Shown: positions 50,592-59,896 of the stretch, piece by piece | Layout: each line of letters opens with the position of its first letter | Position numbering within the stretch: the stretch's first letter is position 1 | Assembly (NCBI RefSeq): GCF_014199935.1 | Contig: NZ_JACHOP010000015.1 | Span: forward strand, 52,884 to 116,883 | Source of the DNA: Methylorubrum rhodinum | Lineage (GTDB): Bacteria; Pseudomonadota; Alphaproteobacteria; Rhizobiales; Beijerinckiaceae | Direction: 5' to 3' | DNA length: 64,000 nucleotides | Notes under the pieces: model-generated | Seen by the model: the letters and a program-made list of their open reading frames with translations, nothing else | Database searches by the model: none | What the model was told of the DNA's origin: nothing | Translations under genes and position numbers: made by a program

Positions 50592-51104
50592 ATGTCCCAT
50601 TCCTGGCTCCGGCCAACCGCACGTCCCCTGTCCCGCGCCGGCGCCGCGCTCCTGATCCTGGCGCTGCCGGCCTGCGCGATCTCGCTGCCGATCTCCCGGC
50701 CTGCCGACGGTTCTCCCGGCGTGCCGGGGCAGGCCACGAAGCGCACGGCGCCCCTAACGTTCCCGGGGCTCGACCCGGAGGATTGGCGCCGGGCGCGCGG
50801 CATCCTCGGCCTCGCGTTGGAACCCAGCGGGAACGGTCTGCGCATCCGTTGGGACAACCCGGCGAGCGGGCGGAAGGGCAGCGTCGTGCCGACCGCCGCG
50901 CCGGTCGTACACGCGGGGCGGATCTGCCGCGCCTTCCTGGCAACCGTGGAAGAGGCGCACCGCACCACCAGGATCCGCGGCACGGCCTGCCAGAACGTCG
51001 GCGACGATTGGGAGGTGACGGAACTCGACCCCGGGGGCAGCGCGCCGGACCGTCAGGGCGTAACGAGGCGCGACGCCGAGCCGACCGGAACGCGCTCGCC
51101 CTAA
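50592..51104 (+). CDS. Surface-antigen-like lipoprotein
   Basis: 170 residues. The signal with lipobox-like ILALPAC (Cys28) is followed by a domain typical of 17-kDa-antigen-type proteins of Rhizobiales: LDPEDWRRARGILGLALEP, GLRIRWDNPASGRKGSVVPT, CRAFLATVEEAHRTTRIRGTACQNVGDDWEVTEL. Likely a periplasmic or outer-membrane lipoprotein of structural role. Start at ATG 50592, 126 bases after tolC. Confidence 0.75.
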   Translation: MSHSWLRPTARPLSRAGAALLILALPACAISLPISRPADGSPGVPGQATKRTAPLTFPGLDPEDWRRARGILGLALEPSGNGLRIRWDNPASGRKGSVVPTAAPVVHAGRICRAFLATVEEAHRTTRIRGTACQNVGDDWEVTELDPGGSAPDRQGVTRRDAEPTGTRSP

Positions 51105-51233
51105 TTCGGGCCGCTCCGGCTAGGTTCCGTCAGGCGCGAGGGTCACCGCCGGCGCGCCGCTGGCGGCCCGCCTCGGAACGGCGGCACGACGCGCGGACGG
51201 ACCATCGGGGCGTTCTCACACTGGCGAGGGATC

Positions 51234-51749
51234 ATGGGTTCGTACTCGGGCATCTGGGGAGACCTTCCCAATCACTTGGTGCGGCTGGCCCTCGCCTTCG
51301 CGTTCGCATTCCCACTCGGCTGGAACCGCGAGCGCGAGGCGCGCAGCGCCGGACTGCGCACCTTCCCCATCGTCGCCATCGCCAGCTGCGGGTTCATCCT
51401 GCTCGCCAGCGAACTCCTCGGCGCGCGCACGCCGGAGCAGGCGCGCATCCTCCAGGGACTCATCACTGGCATCGGATTCATCGGCGGCGGCGCCATCCTG
51501 AAGGGCGGCGACAACGTTCACGGCACTGCGACCGCGGCGAGCCTGTGGAATGTGGGCGTGATCGGGGCGGCCGTCGGTTTCGGCTACTACGACCTTGGCC
51601 TCATCCTGGCCCTGTCCAACTTCCTGGTCCTCGCCTTCTTGACGCCCTTGAAGCGCAAGCCGCGGACGGCCGCGTCTCAGGACCGGGGCGCCGGCACCGA
51701 GCCGGGGGGAGGGCCGGCCGGCACGGGCGGGGCCGGGCACATCGAATGA
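51234..51749 (+). CDS. MgtC/SapB-family membrane protein
   Basis: 171 residues with four to five membrane helices. Family landmarks: LVRLALAFAFAFPLGWNREREARSAGLRTFPIVAIASCGF, then ARILQGLITGIGFIGGGAILK and HGTATAASLWNVGVIGAAVGFGYYDLGLIL (quoted in pieces from adjoining segments). MgtC-type proteins modulate ATP synthase or Mg homeostasis under stress; acquired copies often accompany metal or virulence islands. The tail is low-complexity. Frame intact. Confidence 0.88.
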   Translation: MGSYSGIWGDLPNHLVRLALAFAFAFPLGWNREREARSAGLRTFPIVAIASCGFILLASELLGARTPEQARILQGLITGIGFIGGGAILKGGDNVHGTATAASLWNVGVIGAAVGFGYYDLGLILALSNFLVLAFLTPLKRKPRTAASQDRGAGTEPGGGPAGTGGAGHIE

Positions 51750-51768
51750 TGCCCCCCGGGATCGGAAG

Positions 51769-54060
51769 TCAGCGCGGACCGGCTCGGCCCGAGCGCGCCT
51801 GCCGCGCCCAGATCCGATAGGTGCCGCCGAAGGTGTCGGGATGGCGGGTCTCGAAACCGTGCCACGCCGCCGGCGACCGCGCCGCGGCCAGGTCCGGGTG
51901 CTCGGCCGCGAATCGGGTCCGGTCCAACGGGCGTTCGAGCTCCAGGCCCAGGAATTCCAGCCCGCACGCGTCCAGCATCGTGCCGATCCGGGGCAGCGTG
52001 AAACGGTGCTCCTCCACGTGGAAGATCAGGTCGCGGCATTCCGACAGGGTTCAGAAGTCCGAGGCGGGGCTCAGCAGCATGCCGAGGTCCGGCAGCGTCG
52101 CGGCCCGGGTCATGACGGCACGCCGGCCGGCGCGCACGCCGGCTGGCGTCGGCGCGAGCGCCAGTTCAGCGACCAGGGCGCGCCCCGCGACGACGCTGGC
52201 GCGAGCGATCTCGCTGTAGAGGCCGAGGAACAGCAGGCCGCCCGGCACGAGCAGCCCGGAGAGGATGCGCAAGCCCTCCAGGGGCTCGCGCATGTGGTGG
52301 AGCACGCCGAAGCTCTCGATCAAATCGAACCGCTCGTTCAGGTCGGCGAGGTCGAGGATGTCGGCCTGCAGGTGCCGGACCGAACCGACGCCGTACCCCG
52401 CCAGCTTGCGCATTCCGTAGGCCAAGCTGCTGCGGCTCAGGTCGACCGCGAGCACCGAGGCGTGCGCGACCGACTGCACGATCCGCATGGTCTGGATGCC
52501 GGTCCCGCACCCCGCGACGAGGACGCGCGGCCGCTCGGTTGCGGGCAGCTCGTCCGCGCCGAGGTGCGGCAGCGCGAGGCCGAGTCGCTCGCGCAAGGGG
52601 CGAGGGGTCCCGAGCAGGGCACGCGACCAGCGGGGATAAGGGTTCTCCTCGTACTGGGACTGAACCGCGAGCGATACGGGGTCGCGCACCGGCCTGAGCG
52701 GGACGAGGCCGTCCGCGAGCGCGCGCTCCTGTGCCGGCTCCTCAACCTGCTCGCGCGCGAGGGCTTGCAAGGCAGGTGGGGCGGCGCCGAAGTCGAGGCG
52801 GGCCGCGGCCGTGCGATGCAGGGCCACGTAGCAGGCCGAAAGGGCGACCCGGTGCCAATCGGCCCCGCCCGCGGGGTCGCCGGCCTGGTCGAGACCCGCG
52901 CAAAGGGCCGCCAGGGCGACGTCCTCCGGCTCGTCGGTCCAATACACGTACTCGTTCAGGAAGCATTGGCGCGCGAGGGCGCAGACGAACGCCAAGTCCA
53001 GCCCAGGGAGCGCCCCGTCCCGGGCTGCCACGAGCAGGCTTCGCCGCACGTCCGTCAGCAGAAGCTCAAGGCCGAGGTCGGGAATGGGAGTGGCGGACAG
53101 GAGCGCGCGGAACAACTCGTCGTCCAGGAGGACGCGGACTGTCGCACCGGCTTCCGCGACGGTCTCGTCGGCTTGAGCGGGATCGCTCGCCAGACGGGCG
53201 AGCAGGCCGTCGACGGCGGGATCCTGCCTCAGCGCCGCGACCGCCGCGGTGGCGAGCAGGCGCGGGTCGATGTCGGGACGCTGGAACAGGCCAATCAGCA
53301 CCGTTCGGAAACGCGGCCCCGCAGGAACCGCGCCGACGTGCAAGAGCTCTCGGGCGAGCAGGCGCCGGAAATCGGCCTCGTCCGGTGCGCAGGCGACGGC
53401 CTCGGCGAGGGCCGAGAGGCCGGCAGGCGTATCGCCGGCCCGGATGCGGGCGCTGCCGAGATTGGCCCATAGCGGTGCCCGCGCCTGCGCCATGGTGGCG
53501 GGCGTGGCCCGGAGCGCGGCCTCGAAGAAGGGCACAGCTTGGCCGAACTCGTCCTCACGCACCAGCAGGAGCGCGAAGCCCGCCAGGCAATGGGCGAGGT
53601 CCGGCTTCAGCATCAATGCGCTCTGGTAGGCCTTGGCGGCCTCGGTGAAGCGTCCCAGGGCGCGGAGCATCTCGCCCGCCTGGCCATGCGTCTCGGCGAA
53701 GCCGGGGCTGAGTTCAGCGGCCTTCCGGAAGTGCCGCAGAGCCGAGGCCGGTGCGCCAGTGCGCCGGTGCGCCTCGCCGAGATTGAAATGCAGCTGCGGA
53801 TCCTTGGACTGCGTGGCGCGCACCCGCTCGAAGAGAACCAGCGCCTCCTCGGGTCGGCCCCGGTTCAGGGCGACGCAGCCGAGCACGTAGAGGGCGCCAG
53901 GCTCCTGCGGGCGGGTCGCGAGCACGGACCGAGCCTGGTGCTCGGCCTCATCGAGGCGGCCAGCGTTCAGGGCCTCGGCCGCCCGCCGCAGCGCCAGCGC
54001 CGCCGAGGGGCCCGCACCCGAGAACGTCCCGTCGCCCGACCGCACCCATTTCTGCTGCAT
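51769..54060 (-). pseudogene. TPR-domain SAM-dependent methyltransferase, interrupted near the C terminus by in-frame TGA
   Basis: An N-terminal TPR array (about 20-200; RLDEAEHQARSVLATRPQEPGALYVLGCVAL, LHFNLGEAHRRTGAPASALRHF) and a C-terminal class I methyltransferase (VLVAGCGTGIQTMRIVQS, DLSRSSLAYGMRKL, DILDLADLNERFDLIESFGVLHHM). At 52053-52051 the frame meets TGA after LLSPASDF, then continues without shift through TLSECRDLIFHVEEHRFTLPRIG to 51769; that segment is normal for this family. One codon change would restore a protein of about 763 residues. Start at ATG 54060, which has GGAGGG upstream; an earlier ATG at 54123 lacks one. Substrate unknown; possibly still active without its last 90 residues. 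Confidence 0.8.
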
Positions 54061-54126
54061 GATCGCCCTCCGTCCCGCTCGCACCACGTCCCTGCCGCCG
54101 GTCCGACTCGCTTGCCTGGCCATCGT

Positions 54127-54294
54127 TCACCCCGAGGCGACCAGCAGGAGGGCCACGGCAGCGAGGATGGCCGCCATCAGCAGGATGAGATCCCGCCTGG
54201 CGGCCGCCCGAACACGCCTTCTCACGCGGCGACGGCCGCCTCGGCCACCCGCGCTCCAACTCGCCGTCTGCCGCGCTAGCTTCTTGCTACCCAT
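54127..54294 (-). CDS. Small single-helix membrane protein (55 aa)
   Basis: Very basic N-terminal half (RGGRRRVRRRVRAAARRD) followed by one hydrophobic helix (LILLMAAILAAVALLLVASG), ending 66 bases before the TPR-methyltransferase start on the same strand. No family recognised. It is kept because of the clear topology and same-strand neighbour; the start signal is weak. Confidence 0.4.
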   Translation of the reverse strand: MGSKKLARQTASWSAGGRGGRRRVRRRVRAAARRDLILLMAAILAAVALLLVASG

Positions 54295-54841
54295 CGTGGG
54301 CGTCCCGCAGAGAGTGGGCAATAACGTCCCGCGATGCAGACGGCCCTGCGGCCGCCTGCCGGCGCGACGGGGCGCGCGAGGCTTTCCCCGTGGCCCGCCT
54401 GTCGCCGCGGCGCGGGTCACCGGCGAGTGCCTCGGCGGCGAGTGGGCGGGAGGCCATCACGGCCATCACCGCCAGATCTCTCGCGGCCGGCTCGGCACCG
54501 GAGCGGGGCGTCGGGGGCCAACGCTTCCCGGCCCCGAGCCAAAGGGCTGGCCCTGGGCGCGGAGCGCTCGCCACCCCGGCCGGTCGGCAACGGCCTGGGC
54601 GCGCCCTGATACAGCCGCGGGATGGGGGCGGGACCATGACACCGGCCGGACCACCGGCCCTGCGCGACGGCGGGATCCGCGGCCGCGATCCGGGGACGTG
54701 AACAGGCGGCACAGGTAGAGGAACGCCCTGCCGGGACACCGGGGGCCGGGACATCGCCGACCTGACAATCCGATGTGCCGCGGACCCGTGCGATCCGGGT
54801 GGGGCTACGCCCGGTTCGAGCGCGCCTCGCGCATTCGAGGC
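54295..54841. other. Intergenic region before the exchanger gene
   Basis: 547 bases of very GC-rich sequence. Open frames on both strands are Arg/Ala/Pro-rich and show no domain, so I see no gene here. It must contain the promoter for the minus-strand genes ending at 51769. Confidence 0.3.
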
Positions 54842-56104
54842 TCAACGGCGTCCCCCGGTCGACCTGGGTGCGCGCGTCGCGTCGGACGGCAGCTCTGAAA
54901 CGACGGCGCGCACGAGTGCGGCCAGGCGGCGACCGTTCAGAACAAACAGGATCGCGGCAAGCCCCAGGTAGACCCAGGCGAGGGCGGACAGCGTCGTGAT
55001 GGTTCGCGCCTCGTCGCTCCGGTACCAGAACGCGAGCCCGACCTGGATGCCGAAGAGGCCAGCCAGGGTGAGGCCCGACCATAGCCCCAGGCGCAGGCGC
55101 AGGAGCAGCGCCAGCGCGAACAGCGACTGCGCGGCGGTTAAGAAGAACTCCTCGCCCTGCCTGGCATCCAGCGGCAGGGCGGTCACGGCACCGGCTCCGG
55201 CGCTCATGGCCAATGGCAGCATGCCGACGAGCAGCGTCCACTGGTTGATCTTATCGCTCACCAAGGCGCCCAGCCCGTTTGCCGCGCGCCCCGCGAGCAC
55301 GAATAGGATCGCGACCGTGATGGCCGGAGCCTCGCTTGCCAGCGGTGCTAGCCACTGGATCAGCAGGAACTCGTTGAGGCCCAGCAGCCGGCCTGAACTC
55401 ACCATGGCCTCGGCGAAGGGCTCGGCCGAGACCAGGATGATCGCGCAGGCCACAAGCGTCAGCGCGGCCATGACCGCCCATTGCGAGCGAAGGGGCAGAT
55501 CGCTCAGGGCCGCGGCGGGACCGGGTTCTTCGTCCTCATCCGCGCCCGCCTCGGGAGCGCCGCGCACGCGCCAGACATAGGCCGCGAAGATGGCGACGAG
55601 CACGGCGAGGTCGAGCAGCGAGATGGTGTCCTTCAGCACGATGACGAAGGCGTAGAGGCTCGCGACGAGCAGGGAGATGATCTCGACCGCGTTGCCGCGC
55701 GTCAACTCCACCGCACGCCCGCCGCCGCGCAGCCAATGCAGCACGACCAGCAGCGGCCACGCCAAGCCGACGAGAAGCCTGTTCGCTCCCGTCATGTTGG
55801 CGGCCGCGTAGTGGACGTACTGGGAGTCCGGGCCCGCCTTGCCGGCCTGGTAAGCGTAGTAGAGATCGACCGCATACTCGGGCAGCACGGTCACGAGGGC
55901 CACGACGGCGACGATCAAGCCCACGGAGACGTGACGTTCGGCCGCCTCCGCGCCCCAGGACAGCAGGAAGCCGGCCGACAGGATCGCCGCGCCGAACGAC
56001 ACCGTCTCGCCGATGGGGCCGACCTGCAGGCCGGTCAGGCGCAGCCCGACGCCCGGGAGCGCTGCCAGCACCGCAGCCGCGACCAACATCAGGAAACGTC
56101 TCAT
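54842..56104 (-). CDS. CaCA-type sodium/calcium exchanger family membrane protein
   Basis: 420 residues, about 11 membrane helices in two halves, each with an alpha-repeat-like acidic motif: VALVTVLPEYAVDLYYAYQAG in the first and QWLAPLASEAPAITVAILFVLAGRAANGLGALVSDKINQWT (quoted continuous only in part) in the second; the Glu residues in LPEYAVD and SEAPAIT match exchanger ion sites. An acidic cytoplasmic loop (GADEDEEPG) lies between. It would exchange Na+ or H+ for Ca2+ or another divalent cation; the ion is not certain. Confidence 0.82.
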   Translation of the reverse strand: MRRFLMLVAAAVLAALPGVGLRLTGLQVGPIGETVSFGAAILSAGFLLSWGAEAAERHVSVGLIVAVVALVTVLPEYAVDLYYAYQAGKAGPDSQYVHYAAANMTGANRLLVGLAWPLLVVLHWLRGGGRAVELTRGNAVEIISLLVASLYAFVIVLKDTISLLDLAVLVAIFAAYVWRVRGAPEAGADEDEEPGPAAALSDLPLRSQWAVMAALTLVACAIILVSAEPFAEAMVSSGRLLGLNEFLLIQWLAPLASEAPAITVAILFVLAGRAANGLGALVSDKINQWTLLVGMLPLAMSAGAGAVTALPLDARQGEEFFLTAAQSLFALALLLRLRLGLWSGLTLAGLFGIQVGLAFWYRSDEARTITTLSALAWVYLGLAAILFVLNGRRLAALVRAVVSELPSDATRAPRSTGGRR

Positions 56105-56382
56105 CAGGTCCTCCCAGTAATCGGTCTACTCGTCGGGCCAGGCAGCCCGACCATGGCCGATGCCATCGGCATCGGCCGAGGATTCCCCGGATCTTCGGCA
56201 CCGTCGCGGCGGCTCGATCCCGCGCGGGGCGCTCCCGTTCCGCGAGCGACCGCCCCGGTCCACCCGGCCGCCGCGGCTTAGAAACCTCGGCCCGCATCCG
56301 TCACGCGTCCCCCGTTCCGCCGCAAGGAAGCCGCGCCAAGCATTCCGCGCGGTCGCCGGGCACCCGAGGGGGCGGCCTCGTG
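56105..56382. other. Intergenic region with exchanger promoter
   Basis: 278 bases; no gene or structured element supported. Confidence 0.25.
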
Positions 56383-57726
56383 TCAGGAGCCGGATTTCGG
56401 CCTGAACACTCTCCCGCCCGCGATCCAGCGGTCGATGATGCCTTTGTCATCGTCGATCTGAGAAAGCGCCGACACGAGGCTCACTTCGTCGTGTTGAAGG
56501 CCAAGCTGCCCCGTTATTGCGTTGATGCCCGCGCGATGGGCGCATCCTATGAGCTGGATGACGCCGTAAGACTTCGTGTAGACATCGTTCTTTCCGGAAA
56601 TCGCGGACTTCAAGGCTTCCTCGCAGCGCAAGTCGTCGGAGGACAGCAACGTACGGCATGCGAACGGCCGCACCGCGTAGACCGAGCAGGTTTTCCCCTC
56701 GCCCAGCAGAGGGCACGGCAGGCCCACCCGCCCTTGGCCGGAGACACCGGTTGATGTCGAGCTGTCTGAAGGTAGGCCGGACAAACGGCCTGCGAACTCG
56801 CTTCCTGCAGCTCGCATGCGCGCGACAAGGATCGCTTCCGGGATGGAAACCTCAACGTCTTGGTAGCAGCACCAGGAGCATCCCTTCCTGCAAGCAACCT
56901 GCAATCGCCCCCCTGGGGCATCCGCGATCAGACCGTCAACCGCGGCGTCGCCATGCTTGAAGAGCTCATTTTCAAGGTAGTCCAGCAGAACTTCGACTCT
57001 CCTGCTAGCAACTCCCTCCACGGTATGACATCTCGCCAAGCCATTGTCTCTGACGCTGCGCGCAATACTTGTTGCGGCTTCATAGACAAGAGGATTCATA
57101 ATTGCTGGCATACCCACGGGGAGCGCGACTTGGACAAGATGTCTTGCTGGGGAAAAGGTGTGCTCGTTTGGTTGCCGCCGCTTAAGCCGTCGGCCGCGTG
57201 CTGGTGCCTTCATCGTCAACCTCGATACATACCCGTCATTCTGGCGAATAATTTGGGTTTTCGCCTGCAAGTTGCAGACAGAGTCGTATCGAGTCCTTGG
57301 TGGCTTGCTTGATTTGGTCAGATCGGCCGAAGAAAAAGCCTGCGCATGTGAAGGAAAATGCGGCCGGCTTGCGAGAAGATGCGGCTCGGCGCACACGGAT
57401 GCGGCATCGAAGTCCAAGCCGCAGCTGCAGGCGCCACGGCAGGGGCTTGTTTCATGAAGGAAGCAGCAGGGGCAACACGAGCTACCGCGACTTCCGTCCC
57501 GTAATTCTCCCTGCAGTTCCGCAAGGGTGATGGTCATCTGCCTCTCGGCAGGAATGCCGGCGGACGCGCTCCCGAAGCCGATCAGCCCCAGGATCAGCGC
57601 AAGTGCGATTACGTACGCGCTCGGATAGTGGACGCGAATGGCCGACAGGCAGAGAAGACGGCTGATTTTCGGCATGGCCTTCAAACATCGACCTTCGGGG
57701 CGGGGACGATGTCTACGGTCGCGCAA
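56383..57726 (-). CDS. YkgJ-type Cys-cluster protein with Cys-rich N-terminal extension
   Basis: The C-terminal 180 residues are a YkgJ/Fe-S-type Cys-cluster domain: CRKGCSWCCYQDVEVS and CPLLGEGKTCSVYAVRPFACR, seven Cys in the usual spacing. The frame stays open upstream for another 200 codons with a signal-like segment (SAYVIALALILGLIGFGSASAG) and a second cluster CCPCCFLHETSPCRGACSCG. The combination is unusual; it may be two genes without an intervening stop, with starts at ATG 57675 and at ATG 57111 or 57099. Third-position GC is lower than in neighbours, which suggests recent acquisition. The cluster domain is well supported, the full-length protein is not. Confidence 0.6.
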   Translation of the reverse strand: MRDRRHRPRPEGRCLKAMPKISRLLCLSAIRVHYPSAYVIALALILGLIGFGSASAGIPAERQMTITLAELQGELRDGSRGSSCCPCCFLHETSPCRGACSCGLDFDAASVCAEPHLLASRPHFPSHAQAFSSADLTKSSKPPRTRYDSVCNLQAKTQIIRQNDGYVSRLTMKAPARGRRLKRRQPNEHTFSPARHLVQVALPVGMPAIMNPLVYEAATSIARSVRDNGLARCHTVEGVASRRVEVLLDYLENELFKHGDAAVDGLIADAPGGRLQVACRKGCSWCCYQDVEVSIPEAILVARMRAAGSEFAGRLSGLPSDSSTSTGVSGQGRVGLPCPLLGEGKTCSVYAVRPFACRTLLSSDDLRCEEALKSAISGKNDVYTKSYGVIQLIGCAHRAGINAITGQLGLQHDEVSLVSALSQIDDDKGIIDRWIAGGRVFRPKSGS

Positions 57727-57991
57727 CCATCCGACGATGGCTTGCCGTGACGGTCCGGATTTCTCGAGCCGGTCCTAGACAGAGGCGCGCGCCTGATACC
57801 GGCTGCGGTAACCGCGTGGGATCTCCCCGGCTCCGGTCGGGCAATCCAAAGCACTCATCCTGCCGCGGAGGGATTTCGGGGCTACGAAAGTCGAGGATCT
57901 CGGATCCGGGAAGGGTCACAGCGATCATTGGGCACTCCGTCCGCCCGGCATCGTGAACTCGACCGGAAGAGCGCCTTCATGCACCCTGTAG
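57727..57991. other. Intergenic region
   Basis: 265 bases; no gene supported. Confidence 0.25.
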
Positions 57992-58684
57992 TCACTTCAG
58001 GGTCAATGCCAAATCCCGGGCCCCTGTGCCCACTGGCAACGACCTCGACTGCGCCGCGACCACGGAGGTCGGAACAGTCCGTGGGTGGCGGGCCCTCGGC
58101 CTCCCTCTCAGCACCGTCGCGCACGGACGGTTGGATTGGTCCGTTGAGGATGCGCACCAACGTGGGTGGGGCTCGCCTCGCTGCAGTCGCGTCAGAGGTG
58201 GGCCGCGGGGCAAGTTCATGAGCGTCTTGCCCCGCGGGCCACCCGGGCGGCGGTCCCCAATGTCGTCGAGATCGACGGCCTCCGGCGTGCCGACGATGCC
58301 GTCGTCCGTGACGCGCATCGTGTAGTACAGGCAGCTGCCGAGCTTGGTCCCGTAATCTGAGGGCGCCTTGAAGAAGATGATCAGGCTGTGCTCCAGCTAG
58401 GCTCGGTTGCTTCGCGTCACGGACCGGGAATCGGGATAGGGATGAGGTACGTGGCGCTGGACCTCCGACCCCTCCACGCACTTGAACTCGCGCATCGACA
58501 GGAAGAAGTCGGCGAAGGCCTCGCGATCCAAGTCGAGCCTGAACCCCATCGCTCGTCCGGCTGGGGAGAACGTCACGGTGCCGATGGGTATGGTGGCGCC
58601 GCCGCGAGCCCGGAGCGAGACCCTTGGTTCCGGACATCTCCCAGGCGGCGGCGCCCCCGGACCCGCAAGGACCACCGACAGCAT
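57992..58684 (-). pseudogene. Small exported protein gene interrupted by in-frame TAG
   Basis: Minus-strand frame from ATG 58684 reads a possible short signal, then GTVTFSPAGRAMGFRLDLDREAF and FADFFLSMREFKCVEG, and reaches TAG at 58399-58397. The same frame continues without shift as LEHSLIIFFKAPSDYGTKLGS, CLYYTMRVTDDGIVGTPEAVDLDDIG. The two parts read as one compact domain with Cys in KCVEG and SCLYY. Where the gene really ends is unclear, since the last 60 codons are Arg/Pro-rich. No named family recognised. TGG to TAG is the simplest explanation. Confidence 0.5.
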
Positions 58685-58749
58685 GGCGAGGGCGACCGGC
58701 GCGCGGTTGAAGGGGCGTCAGTTGTCCCTGCTCGGAGTAGGGCCAGTCC

Positions 58750-59469
58750 TCATAGCCGGGTCGTCAGGCTGGTGAGCCACTCCGGGGACGCGTTCACCAG
58801 GGCAGTCCCCACCGCCTTGTCGTACCCGAGCACGACCATCAGGCCCGTCGCGACGAGGATCAGGCCGAGGGCCGCCTTGAGCCCCCTTCCGAGCCCCAGC
58901 ATCCTGTCCCTCCAGGCAACCAGTACTCTGCGTGAGAGCGTGCCGAGCAGGAGCAGCGGCAGCGCGGCCCCGAGACCGAACGCGAACATGGTGAGGGCGA
59001 CGATGCCGAGGTCGCGTCCCTGCGCCGCCAGCAGCGAGGCGGCGCCGAGCGTCGGCCCCACGCACGGGCTCCACACCGCACCGAGAAGGATGCCGACCGC
59101 GAACTGTCCCCCGAGGCCGCGCGTAGAGAGGCCGCCGAAGCGGCTCTCCGTCCAGCCGCTCACGGGGCCCGCGGCCACGGCCAGACGGGTCTGGGCGACC
59201 GGAACGAGCAGGACGCCGCCGACCAGCACGAGCATCAGGGCCGCCGCCATGCGAAAGACGCCCGTGTCGAGGCCGACGGCGAAGCCGACGGTCGCCACGA
59301 ACAGGCCGATGGCCACGAACGAGAGCGCGAGCCCGACCGCGAGCGCCGCCGGCCCGAGGCGATGCTCCGAAGCGGCCGCGCCGAGCACCAGCGGCACCAG
59401 CGGCAGGACGCAGGGCGACAGCACCGAGAGGATGCCGGCAAGGAAGGCGAGGCCGGGACCGGCCACCAT
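58750..59469 (-). CDS. ccdA: CcdA-type thiol-electron transporter (copy 1)
   Basis: 239 residues, six membrane helices. Paired Cys-Pro motifs LSVLSPCVLPLVPLVLG (helix 1) and LGAVWSPCVGPTLGAAS (helix 4) carry the two redox Cys that pass electrons from cytoplasmic thioredoxin to the periplasm. Starts 6 bases after a thioredoxin-like gene on the same strand, its likely periplasmic partner. Together they could keep metal-exposed periplasmic thiols reduced. Full-length. Confidence 0.93.
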   Translation of the reverse strand: MVAGPGLAFLAGILSVLSPCVLPLVPLVLGAAASEHRLGPAALAVGLALSFVAIGLFVATVGFAVGLDTGVFRMAAALMLVLVGGVLLVPVAQTRLAVAAGPVSGWTESRFGGLSTRGLGGQFAVGILLGAVWSPCVGPTLGAASLLAAQGRDLGIVALTMFAFGLGAALPLLLLGTLSRRVLVAWRDRMLGLGRGLKAALGLILVATGLMVVLGYDKAVGTALVNASPEWLTSLTTRL

Positions 59470-59475
59470 GACGGC

Positions 59476-59868
59476 TCAGATTCCCTTGTCGAGAAGGGCC
59501 CTGATGGCCTCCGGCCTCGTCTCTCCCGACGAACGTCCGGCTTCCTTGTCGCCCTTGTAGACGATCAGCGTGCTCTGCATCGTGGCGCCGAACCGCCTCA
59601 CCACGTCCTTGCGGCTGTCGAAGTCAACCTCAAAAACCTGTAGGTCCTTGAACCGGGGCTGGGCCTCAAGCTGCGCCAGGATCGGCTTCTGGGCTGCGCA
59701 GGTGGTGCACCAAGGTGCGGTGATGTGCACGAGGACCAGCTTGCCGGCCTTCTGGGCCGCCTCGAACGCCGCAGGCGTGTAGGCGATCGGGTTGGCGGCG
59801 GAAGCAGCCGTGCCGGTCAGCAGCGGGAACGAGGCGAGGAGGCCGAGAACGAAACGGCGGGTCGACAT
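59476..59868 (-). CDS. Exported thioredoxin-like protein
   Basis: 130 residues. Signal peptide RRFVLGLLASFPLLTGTAASA, then a compact thioredoxin fold with the active site APWCTTC (Cys54, Cys57), LQVFEVDFDSRKDVVRRFGATMQSTLIVYKGDKEAG. The usual cis-Pro is replaced by QST (M-Q-S-T), so activity may be closer to a specialised family (thioredoxin_2/DUF255-like). Likely accepts electrons from the adjacent CcdA. Confidence 0.88.
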   Translation of the reverse strand: MSTRRFVLGLLASFPLLTGTAASAANPIAYTPAAFEAAQKAGKLVLVHITAPWCTTCAAQKPILAQLEAQPRFKDLQVFEVDFDSRKDVVRRFGATMQSTLIVYKGDKEAGRSSGETRPEAIRALLDKGI

Positions 59869-59896
59869 GCAGGGACGCTCCTTGGCGCGGGGGCGG

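Noticed and set aside
50465..51820. Plus-strand 451-codon open frame covering the surface-antigen and MgtC genes
   Set aside because: The two recognised proteins occupy other frames with good starts and domains; this one is Arg/Pro-rich.
57882..58637. Minus-strand 251-codon open frame overlapping the interrupted exported gene
   Set aside because: The alternative frame shows structured, protein-like sequence across the TAG; this one is low-complexity.
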